A stretch of DNA of 64,000 nucleotides, taken from assembly GCF_023168405.1 (NCBI RefSeq), contig NZ_AP025285.1, positions 434,001 to 498,000 on the forward strand, written 5' to 3'. The stretch is from Leptogranulimonas caecicola. GTDB taxonomy: Bacteria; Actinomycetota; Coriobacteriia; Coriobacteriales; Atopobiaceae. Shown here piece by piece: positions 9,525 to 17,034 of this stretch. Within the stretch, counting starts at the first letter, position 1. The number at the start of each line of letters is the position of its first letter. The translations under genes were made by a program, and so were the position numbers. Under the pieces are notes generated by a model. That model searched no databases. It was not told the DNA's origin and worked only from the letters and a program-made list of their open reading frames with translations.

Positions 9525-10534
9525 GCATCCTCTAAAAGGAAGCGTAGGTAATTGTGGTATTCATCCACCAGGCTTTGGGGCGACAGGATGCGCACCGCCT
9601 TGCCCATGGAGGCCACCCACCCAAATAGTTGCTCGCTTTTGTAGACCTTCACTTGGCAGCGGGCCTCAGAGCCATCGGTGGGGAGGAACTGGGCGGCATC
9701 GCCAAAGCGGTCCGCGAGGATCTCCACCTTGCTGGGATCGGCTGCAAAGGTGGCAAGCACGGTATCGCCGCAAAAACGACCAAACATCACTGCCTTGGTA
9801 GACTCATGCTGAAAGTGATCGATGCGATCGTTATGGGCGGCAGGGATATCCTCAAGGACGCGGATGCGCGCCATGCGGTCCAGCCTGAAGGTGGTCAGGT
9901 TCTCATGGGCGTCATTCCAGGCGGTGAGGTAGTAAAGGCCGTCCTCGTAGGAGATTGCCACGGGAGTGACCTGGTGCTTCTTGCCGCCACGAGTCTCGTA
10001 AGGCTTGCCGTCCACCCCAATCTTTCGATAGGAGAACTCCAGCTGGCAGTCCTTGCGCATTGCTTCGTGGATCACGTCCACCGTAGAGAGCACGCTCTCG
10101 CTTTTGGATTTGATGCGGCCGGTGACATGGATGCGGCGATCCAGCAGGTCTTGCTCGCGATTGTTGGCCAGCTGTTTCACATTGGTGATGAGGGCCTTGG
10201 CCTGACGCTCGGTGATGGCGCGGCTGGACTGAATGGTATCCACCAAAAGCATGAGCTCGTCTAAGGTGAAGTCCCTGCGCACGATGGCGTATTGCACAGG
10301 ATTTCGTGGAAAGGCCTGGATGTCGACGTCAAACTCTCGCAGCGATTTGATATCCCCGTAGATGCTTTTGCGCTCGGCAGAGACCCCGTAATCTGCAAGC
10401 TTTTGGATGATTTGAGACATGGTCAAGCCATGCTCGGCATCGGTCTCTTCTTGGAGGATTTTCCAGAGGTAAAGCACTTTAGTCTTTGCTTTGCTGTTAT
10501 AGGTCATAGCTGCGGCTTTCTTAGAAGTGAGCAT
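9521..10534 (-). CDS. WYL-domain transcriptional regulator
   Basis: About 337 residues. An N-terminal winged helix-turn-helix (LYLWKILQEETDAEHGLTMSQIIQKL, AERKSIYGDIKSL) is followed by a WYL-type sensor region (VTPVAISYEDGLYYLTAWNDAHENLTTFRLDRMARI) and a C-terminal extension ending VDEYHNYLRFLLEDA. This is the YafY-like layout of ligand- or nucleic-acid-sensing regulators. Start choice is uncertain: ATG 10534 has only a weak GGTAG upstream, and ATG 10507 is also possible. A TATACT hexamer lies about 20 bp before the first start. The neighbouring palindrome at 10580 could be its operator. Target genes are not evident; the divergent lipoprotein is a candidate. Confidence 0.88.
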   Translation of the reverse strand: MLTSKKAAAMTYNSKAKTKVLYLWKILQEETDAEHGLTMSQIIQKLADYGVSAERKSIYGDIKSLREFDVDIQAFPRNPVQYAIVRRDFTLDELMLLVDTIQSSRAITERQAKALITNVKQLANNREQDLLDRRIHVTGRIKSKSESVLSTVDVIHEAMRKDCQLEFSYRKIGVDGKPYETRGGKKHQVTPVAISYEDGLYYLTAWNDAHENLTTFRLDRMARIRVLEDIPAAHNDRIDHFQHESTKAVMFGRFCGDTVLATFAADPSKVEILADRFGDAAQFLPTDGSEARCQVKVYKSEQLFGWVASMGKAVRILSPQSLVDEYHNYLRFLLEDA

Positions 10535-10579
10535 CTACCAGTAAATATAGTATAGCGCCTTAGGGGGCTTGGTATTGCC

Positions 10580-10607
10580 GTTCCTGTCCCATGGAAGGGA
10601 CAGGAAC
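10580..10607. promoter_or_regulatory. Perfect inverted repeat between the WYL regulator and the lipoprotein
   Basis: GTTCCTGTCCC (10580-10590) is the exact complement of GGGACAGGAAC (10597-10607), with a 6-nt centre ATGGAA. There is no T-run on either side, so an operator for the divergent pair fits better than a terminator. A second perfect palindrome, GACTCGAGTC, lies at 10657-10666, 27 bp before the lipoprotein start. Confidence 0.45.
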
Positions 10608-10692
10608 ATAAATGAAGACAACTATTCTTACATCTTAAGGTTGTGTACAGTAATGAGACTCGAGTCGAAGTGTTAATAAAGAAGGGATATAA

Positions 10693-11481
10693 ATGAAAAA
10701 GCTATTACTCACCTTCATGCTGGCAGCATGCATGTTGTTTACCGCTGCATGCTCAGCAGGCTCTCAGGCACCTGCTGAGCCGGATTATGCAGATGATGAG
10801 GCGATGACCATCATCGCCGATGGTTGGAACAAGCGGCAGATTATTGTCGAAGACTTAAATATTGCAGATCCTGATTATAAGGAAAAGCTTAAGAAGGGCA
10901 TTCGAGCAGAAATCGACAGTGATACTCCTCTTAAAGATCGCCAATTTGAAGATAGCCAATTGCAAGAGGATGTCCTTGCATATATAAATTCACTTAATGA
11001 TCAAATTGAGGTAGTTGATACCTACTCAATTACCGATCCCGATTATGTTACAGAGGTCACAAAAGCTTCCGATGCGCGTGCGAAACTGCTAAAGAAATTT
11101 GTGGAAGATTACGATATGAAGGTTGATCCAAAATTTCAAAAATATATGGATGATCTTGTAAGCCAAGGCACCAGCGTGAGTAAAGATGAGGCAGAGAAAG
11201 AAGCAATCAATAGCTTAGTTGCCAACATACAATGGGAGACAGAAGAGAATTATGGCAATTACACCTATATTGCTGTTGTAGAAAATACTACAGATTATAA
11301 TTTCGAGAATGTTAGTTTACTGGTTAATCTCTACGATGCTGACGACGTGAAAACAGAGTCTTCTGCCTTTGCAAGTAGCTGGAAAAAGGGAGAAAAGGTT
11401 AAATTTGAGGCCTATGGTGGAGAGGTTGCTGCTTCACGGATAGATACAACTGTTCAATATTATACGGTTATAGAAGACTAG
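10693..11481 (+). CDS. Secreted lipoprotein with C-terminal FxLYD-like domain
   Basis: 262 residues. The N terminus is a lipoprotein signal (KKLLLTFMLAACMLFTAACS, lipobox TAAC, Cys near 20). The middle is acidic and helical with many Lys/Asp/Glu. The last 90 residues (YTYIAVVENTTDYNFENVSLLVNLYDADDVKT) look like the FxLYD beta-sandwich found in exported Gram-positive proteins. The start follows AAGAAGGG. Codon use is strikingly AT-rich (AAA, GAT, ATT, TTA are common), unlike both neighbours, which suggests recent acquisition. The function is not recognised beyond a membrane-attached surface protein. Confidence 0.85.
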   Translation: MKKLLLTFMLAACMLFTAACSAGSQAPAEPDYADDEAMTIIADGWNKRQIIVEDLNIADPDYKEKLKKGIRAEIDSDTPLKDRQFEDSQLQEDVLAYINSLNDQIEVVDTYSITDPDYVTEVTKASDARAKLLKKFVEDYDMKVDPKFQKYMDDLVSQGTSVSKDEAEKEAINSLVANIQWETEENYGNYTYIAVVENTTDYNFENVSLLVNLYDADDVKTESSAFASSWKKGEKVKFEAYGGEVAASRIDTTVQYYTVIED

Positions 11482-11514
11482 GACCATGAGTTCAGAAAGC
11501 CAAAAGAAACTAGA

Positions 11515-12069
11515 ATGGTGATCCTCGAAACCCCACGTCTCTGGCTTCGACCTTGGGAAGAAGTCGATGCTCCCGACCTCTACCGCTACGCCTCGGATCC
11601 TCAGGTGGGCCCGGCAGCAGGGTGGTCAGCTCACCAAAGCCCGGAAGAAAGCCGAAAGGTCATCCGAGAAGTGCTCTCTGGCCCCGAGGATTATGCCATC
11701 GTTCCCAAGGAGGTAGGGCATCCGGTGGGTTCCATTGGCCTAATGTGCGGAAAGGCCAGCAATTTGGATCTCTCGCCCTTCGAAGCAGAGCTCGGATACT
11801 GGATTGGCGTCCCTTTTTGGGGTCAAGGGCTTGTGCCCGAGGCTGCCCAGGCACTGCTGCGTCGTGGCTTTGAGGAGCTCAGACTCGAAAAGATCTGGTG
11901 CGGCTACTTCGACGGCAACGAGAAGTCTCACCGCGTCCAAGAAAAGTGCGGCTTTCGCTACCACCATACCAATCCGCAGGCAGGGTGTCGTATCGAAGGC
12001 GTCTACCGAGTAGAGCATGTCTCGGTGCTTGAGGCGTCTGCCTGGGAAGCAGGCAAAAGCTTGATGTAA
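11515..12069 (+). CDS. GNAT-family N-acetyltransferase (RimJ/RimL type)
   Basis: 184 residues. The opening ETPRLWLRPWEEVDAPDLYRY is typical of RimJ/RimL-type acetyltransferases, which move acetyl from acetyl-CoA to protein N termini or small amines. The central strand ELGYWIGVPFWGQGLVPEAAQALL carries the acetyl-CoA pyrophosphate loop (WGQGLVPEA), and EKSHRVQEKCGF is the usual C-terminal motif. It starts 33 bp after the lipoprotein stop and may be cotranscribed, but its base composition is that of the host. The ribosome site is weak. Substrate unknown. Confidence 0.87.
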   Translation: MVILETPRLWLRPWEEVDAPDLYRYASDPQVGPAAGWSAHQSPEESRKVIREVLSGPEDYAIVPKEVGHPVGSIGLMCGKASNLDLSPFEAELGYWIGVPFWGQGLVPEAAQALLRRGFEELRLEKIWCGYFDGNEKSHRVQEKCGFRYHHTNPQAGCRIEGVYRVEHVSVLEASAWEAGKSLM

Positions 12070-12111
12070 GTCCTTCTCGGCAAAAGGGCGCAAAAGCTAC
12101 CGAGAAACGCC

Positions 12112-12153
12112 AGCCCTCCCACCAGAGAGCCTCATCTTTGGCTGGAGGGCTTT
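12112..12153. terminator. Bidirectional hairpin between converging acetyltransferase and antiporter genes
   Basis: AGCCCTCC (12112-12119) pairs with GGAGGGCT (12144-12151), with a CCA/TGG pair in the loop and TTT after the stem. A second inverted pair just upstream is formed by the dispersed motif: TTCTCGG (12074) and CCGAGAA (12100-12106). Confidence 0.5.
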
Positions 12154-12206
12154 GTGTGGCGCCGCAAAGCGGCGGGGTTGCGGCAAGGGTGCGGGACGCC
12201 GGGAGC

Positions 12207-14342
12207 CTACTGGTTCTCGAGGCTGGCTTGGAGCGCATAGACGTGGCTTCTGAGCTCGCGGGCCACGGAGTCGGAGATCTCTCCCGCTTCGCTCATGTGC
12301 CGGATGACTTCCAGCTCGACGGTGAGGGCGTTCTCGTCTACTTCGTCTGCATAGTGGCGGGCTTTGGCGAACTGCTCCAAGAAGTTGGCTTTCATGCCTT
12401 GGGGCAGGCGGGTGTGCACACGCACGTCCACAGTCTCGCTTACCTGGGAGAAATCCTGGTCGTAATTGATGCGGCCCCAGAGAGAGGTCAAAGCTGCCTC
12501 GTGGCTGTCGATAAGAAGCTTGGCAGCAGTCTCCCGCTCGTCATGGGCCTCTTCGACGTCGCGCAGATAGGAGAGGGCCACGTGCTCTAGATCGATGGCG
12601 AACAGGCAGGTGTCGTAATAGATCTGTTCGAATTGCTCGTCAGGCACCGGGCTGGGCTGAATTTGGTTGGTGGCCAAGTGGAGCATGCCGCGGAAGCTCC
12701 GAAACCTCGCTCCCACCTTGACGGCTTCCCCTTCATAGCCCAGAGAGGAGCGAATGCCTCTGAGGGCCCAGTAGTAGGGGGCTATTTGGGTGACGGAGAG
12801 CTTGGAGGGCTGGCTGTTTTGGAGGTAGTCGGCTCGCTGTTGCTGAAGCACCAGGATCTGGTCTTGGAGGGAGGTGAGGGCTTCCCTGCAGGCTTTGGAG
12901 TTGCGGCGTTCCCGGTTGAGCCGGGTCTCATAGCGCATGATGGTCAAGCGCAGGGCAGGAACGTACTCGGTGGCGCCGGTGGTGTCCAAGCGGCCTCGCA
13001 GCTCCTGGATGGTGCGCTCAAGCACCTGGATAGTGGCCCTGTGCACGGCGTCTTCGTTGGAGGAGAGCTGTTTGGGCGCCAACAGCGGTAACAAGAAGTT
13101 GGCGCAAAGGAGGGTGCATAAAATGACGGCAGCGGTAAGAAGGATGATGAGGCTGCGGTCAGGGAAGGGGCTGCCGTCGGGCATGGCGAGCGGTAGGGTG
13201 AAGATGATGGAGAGGGTCACTACGCCCTTGGCGCCTCCCAAAGTGATGACGGCTGCATCGTGGGTCGCCTTGGCGGCGGCCATAGAGGTGATATGACGCT
13301 TTCCCTTGCGTCTGAACAGGCGAGAGAAGCGCATGAGGCTCATGGCCAGCACCCAGATGAAGCGGCATAGGTAGAGCAGTAGGGTGATCAAGAGGACGGC
13401 GCCAAGAAGCTCTGGCATAGAGAAGCGCGCAAGGATTGTGGGGTCAACCGCCAAGGGAAGCTCCATGCCCAGCATGGTGAAGACAATGCCGTTGATGAGA
13501 AAGACGATGATCTCCCAAAAGGTGTTCGAGACCATCTGACGGCGGGCGGCGGCGGCTGAGATGAGGCGTGGGGCTCGCCCTGCCAGCACCAAGCCGGCCG
13601 CCACCACCGCAAGGATGCCGCTCACATGAAGGCCTTCGGCCAGCAGATAGACCACAAAGGGTGTGAGCACCTCAAAAAGCACGTGCAAGGTGGTGTCCTC
13701 GTAGCCAAAGTGGCGAAGGGCCAGCATGGCGAAGAGCACCGCGCCACCTACCGCCAGCCCTACCGCTATGCCGCCAAAGAAGAGCAGGAGAAACTCGCCG
13801 CCAGCCTCTATGGCTGAGAAGCTGCCGGTCAATGCGGCTGCTACGGCAAACTGGAAGGCCACGACGCCTGAGGCGTCGTTTATGAGGGATTCGCCGGAGA
13901 GCAAAAGCTGCTGCCTGCGGTTGAGGGCCACAGTGGATCCCATGGCGCCCACAGCCGCTGCATCGGTGGGGCCTAGGGCCGCAGCGCAGGCAAAGGCGGC
14001 GGCCAGCGGCATGGAAGGAACCAGGCCATAGAGTGCGGCTCCCACCACCAGCACAGTGGCGACCACCAGCCCTACCGCCAATGAAAGGATCTGTCCCTTG
14101 TTGCGGCAAAGCTCCCGGCGGCTTGACTCCCTGGCCTCATTAAAGAGCAGCGGTGCGATAAAGAGCACCATAAGCAATTCGGAGCTAAGATGCACATCGG
14201 TGACGGCCGGGGCGAAGAGTGCCACCACAAGTCCCACCAAGATTTGGATGAGGGGCAGCGCCACACGGGTGACTATCTTGCCAACGATGGCTGACACAAT
14301 GACGCAGGCCATCACAATGAGGGTGAACTCCAGGGTTTCCAC
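12207..14342 (-). CDS. CPA1-family sodium/proton antiporter
   Basis: 711 residues with GTG start behind CAGGAGG. The first 400 or so residues are strongly hydrophobic with about 12 membrane segments. Family motifs are IAPLLFNEA (near 62), GPTDAAAVGAM (near 122) and GESLINDASG (near 149), whose Asp residues carry the exchanged cation. The remaining 300 residues are a soluble, mostly helical cytoplasmic tail without a recognised TrkA-C or cNMP domain. Expected role: sodium or potassium export driven by protons, for pH and salt homeostasis. It is convergent with the acetyltransferase and appears monocistronic. Confidence 0.9.
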   Translation of the reverse strand: METLEFTLIVMACVIVSAIVGKIVTRVALPLIQILVGLVVALFAPAVTDVHLSSELLMVLFIAPLLFNEARESSRRELCRNKGQILSLAVGLVVATVLVVGAALYGLVPSMPLAAAFACAAALGPTDAAAVGAMGSTVALNRRQQLLLSGESLINDASGVVAFQFAVAAALTGSFSAIEAGGEFLLLFFGGIAVGLAVGGAVLFAMLALRHFGYEDTTLHVLFEVLTPFVVYLLAEGLHVSGILAVVAAGLVLAGRAPRLISAAAARRQMVSNTFWEIIVFLINGIVFTMLGMELPLAVDPTILARFSMPELLGAVLLITLLLYLCRFIWVLAMSLMRFSRLFRRKGKRHITSMAAAKATHDAAVITLGGAKGVVTLSIIFTLPLAMPDGSPFPDRSLIILLTAAVILCTLLCANFLLPLLAPKQLSSNEDAVHRATIQVLERTIQELRGRLDTTGATEYVPALRLTIMRYETRLNRERRNSKACREALTSLQDQILVLQQQRADYLQNSQPSKLSVTQIAPYYWALRGIRSSLGYEGEAVKVGARFRSFRGMLHLATNQIQPSPVPDEQFEQIYYDTCLFAIDLEHVALSYLRDVEEAHDERETAAKLLIDSHEAALTSLWGRINYDQDFSQVSETVDVRVHTRLPQGMKANFLEQFAKARHYADEVDENALTVELEVIRHMSEAGEISDSVARELRSHVYALQASLENQ

Positions 14343-14586
14343 CTATAGGGCCTCCTGACTTCAAGGGAGGCCAGGCGGCGGAAGTCGCCTGGTCCCTGCT
14401 GCTATCCCTTAAAAACATACCCAGGGCTCGGGCTCCCCTGTGGCGCAGTGGGGGATTGCCTGGCATAGACATAAAATGCCGATAAAAACAGCAATTGGTT
14501 GCAGGATCTGTGGGCTCTTGTGGCTGAGGCGTCGGGGTGTCGCTTTAGTAATTACGAGCTAGGAGGGTGCGGGTTTCTCGGCAGGA

Positions 14587-15018
14587 TCAGCGTCCCATGC
14601 GCTGGTGGTAGTCCTTGAGGGCGGCGTCGAAGCTTCCGGAAGTGCGGCGGAAGTAGATCTGGTAGCCCACGCAGCACGCGCCCAGAATAGCCAGGTAGAT
14701 AAGGGCGAACGTGCTCCAAGCCCAGGGGTTGTCCATGGGAAACCACTGGCCCAGCCAGGCACAGGCTGTCAGCAGGATGAAGGCGGCAAGGCCAAAGCCC
14801 AGGATACGCACAGGATAGCTCAAGACTTTGATGAAGTGATCGGTGAAGAAGAAAGCCCGCAGGAAGGCGATGGCTAAGGAGGCCAAAAACAGGGTGAGTG
14901 TGAGGGCGAGCCCGTAGCTGAGGCCGATAAAGGCGATGGCCGCCAGGGTTCCAGCGAGCATGTAAATGGTGAATAGCCGACAGGTGGAGGTGAAGACGCT
15001 CTTGGCAAAATCGTTCAT
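14587..15018 (-). CDS. DUF3021 membrane protein
   Basis: 143 residues with four predicted membrane helices and a short basic cytoplasmic tail (YFRRTSGSFDAALKDYHQRMGR). This matches DUF3021, a family usually encoded next to a stand-alone LytTR regulator, as here. ATG 15018 follows AAAGGA; the frame is open further upstream but without a credible start. By analogy with other LytTR/membrane-partner pairs it may restrain the regulator, but that is inference. An uninterrupted G9 tract lies between it and the upstream lytTR gene. A copy of the dispersed motif (14575) lies directly after its stop. Confidence 0.82.
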   Translation of the reverse strand: MNDFAKSVFTSTCRLFTIYMLAGTLAAIAFIGLSYGLALTLTLFLASLAIAFLRAFFFTDHFIKVLSYPVRILGFGLAAFILLTACAWLGQWFPMDNPWAWSTFALIYLAILGACCVGYQIYFRRTSGSFDAALKDYHQRMGR

Positions 15019-15070
15019 AGTGGGTCCTTTTGCGAGGGGTGGCGGTCGGGCGCGAACGCTGCGGCGATGC

Positions 15071-15079
15071 GGGGGGGGG
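15071..15079. repeat. G9 homopolymer between lytTR and DUF3021
   Basis: Nine consecutive G on the plus strand (C9 in the transcript) lie 53 bp before the DUF3021 start and 28 bp after the lytTR stop. Long G/C tracts are classical slippage sites; here it is noncoding, so any effect would be on leader structure or spacing. Confidence 0.9.
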
Positions 15080-15106
15080 CATGTAGGCGACGCAGGGCAA
15101 TGCGGC

Positions 15107-15544
15107 TTAGATGCCAATACGACGTTTGATGGCGGGTGCGAATTGGCGGGAAGCGATGAGGTGCTCCTGGTTGTCGAGCACCAGTTCAAGCCGGGCGTTA
15201 AGGTAGGGTCTCAGACGCTCAAGATGCGCCAGGTTTACGAGCAGCTGACGGCTCGCGCGAATGAACTCGGTGCCCACGAGATTGGTTTCAAGTTCTTGGA
15301 GGCAACTGGACGATTCCAGCACCGCCTGCGCGGTATAGAGAAAGGTCTTGCCGTTGACGGCTTCGATGTAGAGCACCTCGCGAGCTCCCACTATGTGCAG
15401 GTAGCCATCGAGAAGGCCGGCGAGGCGAAGGTCGGCCGCCTCGGCTGCCTCGATGATCTGGCATACACGGCTGTCGATGCGTGGGCACGCGATGGCTACC
15501 TGGATCTCTTCGAGCTGGGGATCCTCTTTGACAGAAAGATTCAT
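15107..15544 (-). CDS. LytTR DNA-binding transcriptional regulator
   Basis: 145 residues. The last 100 are a LytTR DNA-binding domain (GYLHIVGAREVLYIEAVNGKTFLYTAQ, FIRASRQLLVNLAHLERLRPYLNARLEL, FAPAIKRRIGI). There is no receiver domain, so it is not a two-component response regulator. ATG 15544 follows GAGAGGAG. It forms a two-gene unit with the DUF3021 gene, the usual arrangement. The upstream region carries direct repeats spaced 20-21 bp, the spacing LytTR proteins need to bind one face of DNA, so autoregulation is likely but untested. Confidence 0.87.
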   Translation of the reverse strand: MNLSVKEDPQLEEIQVAIACPRIDSRVCQIIEAAEAADLRLAGLLDGYLHIVGAREVLYIEAVNGKTFLYTAQAVLESSSCLQELETNLVGTEFIRASRQLLVNLAHLERLRPYLNARLELVLDNQEHLIASRQFAPAIKRRIGI

Positions 15545-15608
15545 AGGGCACTCCTCTCTGGAGCCACTATGAAAAACTCTGGCGCCTCGCACAAGGGCGG
15601 CAGGACCT

Positions 15609-15637
15609 AGTTGCACTGGGGGATGCCCCAGTTGCAC
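15609..15637. promoter_or_regulatory. Paired AGTTGCAC boxes spaced 21 bp upstream of lytTR
   Basis: AGTTGCAC occurs at 15609-15616 and 15630-15637, exactly 21 bp apart, 65-93 bp before the lytTR start. Three further GTTGCA copies in the same orientation lie at 15829, 15934 and 15990; the one at 15828 extends to AGTTGCAATGGGG, nearly identical to 15609-15621. Probable protein-binding sites. Confidence 0.5.
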
Positions 15638-15706
15638 AAAAGAGCGGCCTTGCGCTGGGAGCGCAAGGCCGCGGGGCTGCGGGATCTGTCTTTGTTCGCG
15701 GCCCTT

Positions 15707-15827
15707 AAGCGTGCTGCGGCTGCGCTGGGCGTGCGCCTAGAGTGATGAGCGTACGCCTGCCTGTGGGAGCGTGCATCTGGCCGTGATGGGCGTGCGCCTG
15801 GTCATGAAGGCATGCAGTCAAGGGCTT
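15707..15827. repeat. Six 20-21-bp iteron-like direct repeats
   Basis: Units start at 15707, 15727, 15747, 15767, 15788 and 15808. The core is RRGCGTGCGCCT; units 2 and 5 share GGGCGTGCGCCT exactly, and the outer two are degenerate. The spacing is two helical turns throughout. The array lies upstream of the LytTR/DUF3021 unit and downstream of the merR gene. No replication gene is nearby, so a multi-site operator is more plausible than an origin. Confidence 0.75.
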
Positions 15828-15956
15828 AGTTGCAATGGGGAAACGCATCGTCCCAGTGCCGAGACCCCTCTCATAACGGGAATTGTCGCCCCAAGCCCCA
15901 AAATCCGCCCAAAAACTTGCTATGAGAGGTCAAGTTGCAAGTTTCGCAGGACTAAA

Positions 15957-15984
15957 ACTTGCCAGAAGAGGTTAACTGGCAAGT
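15957..15984 (-). terminator. Terminator of the merR gene
   Basis: ACTTGCCAG (15957-15965) pairs with CTGGCAAGT (15976-15984), loop 10 nt. In the minus direction the stem runs into TTTT. A third copy of ACTGGCAAGT lies at 15995-16004. Confidence 0.6.
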
Positions 15985-16013
15985 CCATCGTTGCACTGGC
16001 AAGTCCCGTAGGG

Positions 16014-16811
16014 CTACTTTCTGTGGGCAGCGTCGACAGCGGACGCCAGAAACTCTGTGGCTCCCTCGCCGGCAGCAGAGTCGTAGTACCTCACAAAGCG
16101 CGGATCTGCCAAATAGCCGTGTACCAATCCAAGGTAGGCATCCTCTGCATAGCCGGGACCCCAGTGGATGGAGATCCACTTCTCGTGCATACGGGCCAGC
16201 TCGGCAGACGCATCGCTTGCGGGATCCCCCGTGGCCATAGCCACGCGCAGTTGGACCTTGATGCTCTCTTCGAGCAATTCTTTGGCATCCCACTGATCTT
16301 TGGTGAGTGCCATCATGCGGGCATTGGAGGCATCGATAGCATCGTCGCCGTAGCGATCCCGAGCTTCCTGGCCATAGGTGGCTTCAAAATCTTTAATACC
16401 TTGGGCTTTCATGGATTCAAAGGCTTCATTGGGTTTCATAGCATCAATCCTTTCAAGGGTGCATAGTGCGGCTTTGGTACGCGAAACGGCATCTTCTAAA
16501 GATCGCCCCTGAGCTTCCAGTTGCTTCAAATGCTCCTTAAGCACCTGTTCCAGCGGCGTATCTCGCTCCGACAACAATCGCCTGATGGTAGCCAGCGGAA
16601 GCCCGCAGCCCTTCATGGCCAAAATCTGTGCCAATCGCTTCAAGTCATTTTCGCGGTAGACTCTGTAGCCCGCATCTGTGCGCGCTGGCACCAGCAGCCC
16701 CATGGTCTCGTAATAGCGCAGCGTGCGCGCACTCACTCCAGCCAACCGAGCCGCCTCGCCAATGCCCAGCGACCTCACATTGCCCTTTCGCGTATCCTTT
16801 AAATCGTTCAC
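16014..16811 (-). CDS. MerR-family regulator with TipAS-type sensor domain
   Basis: 265 residues. Residues 13-80 are a MerR helix-turn-helix (LGIGEAARLAGVSARTLRYYETMGLL, GYRVYRENDLKRLAQI). A coiled-coil dimerisation helix follows (VLKEHLKQLEAQGRSLEDAV). The C-terminal 120 residues match the TipAS antibiotic-recognition fold (HEKWISIHWGPGYAEDAYLGLVHGYLADPRFVRYYD). Such proteins bind thiopeptides or other drugs and activate multidrug genes. The start is GTG at 16811 behind a perfect AAGGAGGT site. No obvious target transporter is adjacent, so it may act on itself or elsewhere. Confidence 0.9.
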   Translation of the reverse strand: MNDLKDTRKGNVRSLGIGEAARLAGVSARTLRYYETMGLLVPARTDAGYRVYRENDLKRLAQILAMKGCGLPLATIRRLLSERDTPLEQVLKEHLKQLEAQGRSLEDAVSRTKAALCTLERIDAMKPNEAFESMKAQGIKDFEATYGQEARDRYGDDAIDASNARMMALTKDQWDAKELLEESIKVQLRVAMATGDPASDASAELARMHEKWISIHWGPGYAEDAYLGLVHGYLADPRFVRYYDSAAGEGATEFLASAVDAAHRK

Positions 16812-16958
16812 AGATTCACCTCCTTCAAACTACCGAGAAGATCGTCCCTCCTGACGCGGCGTCAAGGTCAAGAGGTGCGCTCTCTCTTAATGCACCCAAG
16901 AAAAGAGACTCCCAGGAATGCTGCGCCCTCGCACATCCTTGCGCCGGCTGCCTCTTCG

Positions 16959-17034
16959 CTCAAAGCCGTGGTCTATGGGGCTGCGGCAGGGGATGCCCAG
17001 GGCGTGCCCTACGGGGCTTGCTTTAGGGGCGGCG
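16959..17034 (+). pseudogene. Possible ADP-ribosylglycohydrolase N-terminal remnant
   Basis: The plus-strand reading frame spells LKAVVYGAAAGDAQGVPYG, close to the N-terminal hallmark of ADP-ribosylglycohydrolases (GxxxGDAxGVPxE). The reading frame stays open to 17099, but the downstream sequence no longer resembles the family, and the fragment runs into the tail of the opposite-strand gene. With decayed macrodomain and sirtuin genes 1.5 kb away, a relic of an ADP-ribosylation locus is plausible. The match is short and may be chance. Confidence 0.3.

Noticed and set aside
15707-15827. Iterons as a plasmid or element replication origin
   Set aside because: No initiator, partition or integrase gene nearby; a LytTR gene next door offers a simpler explanation.
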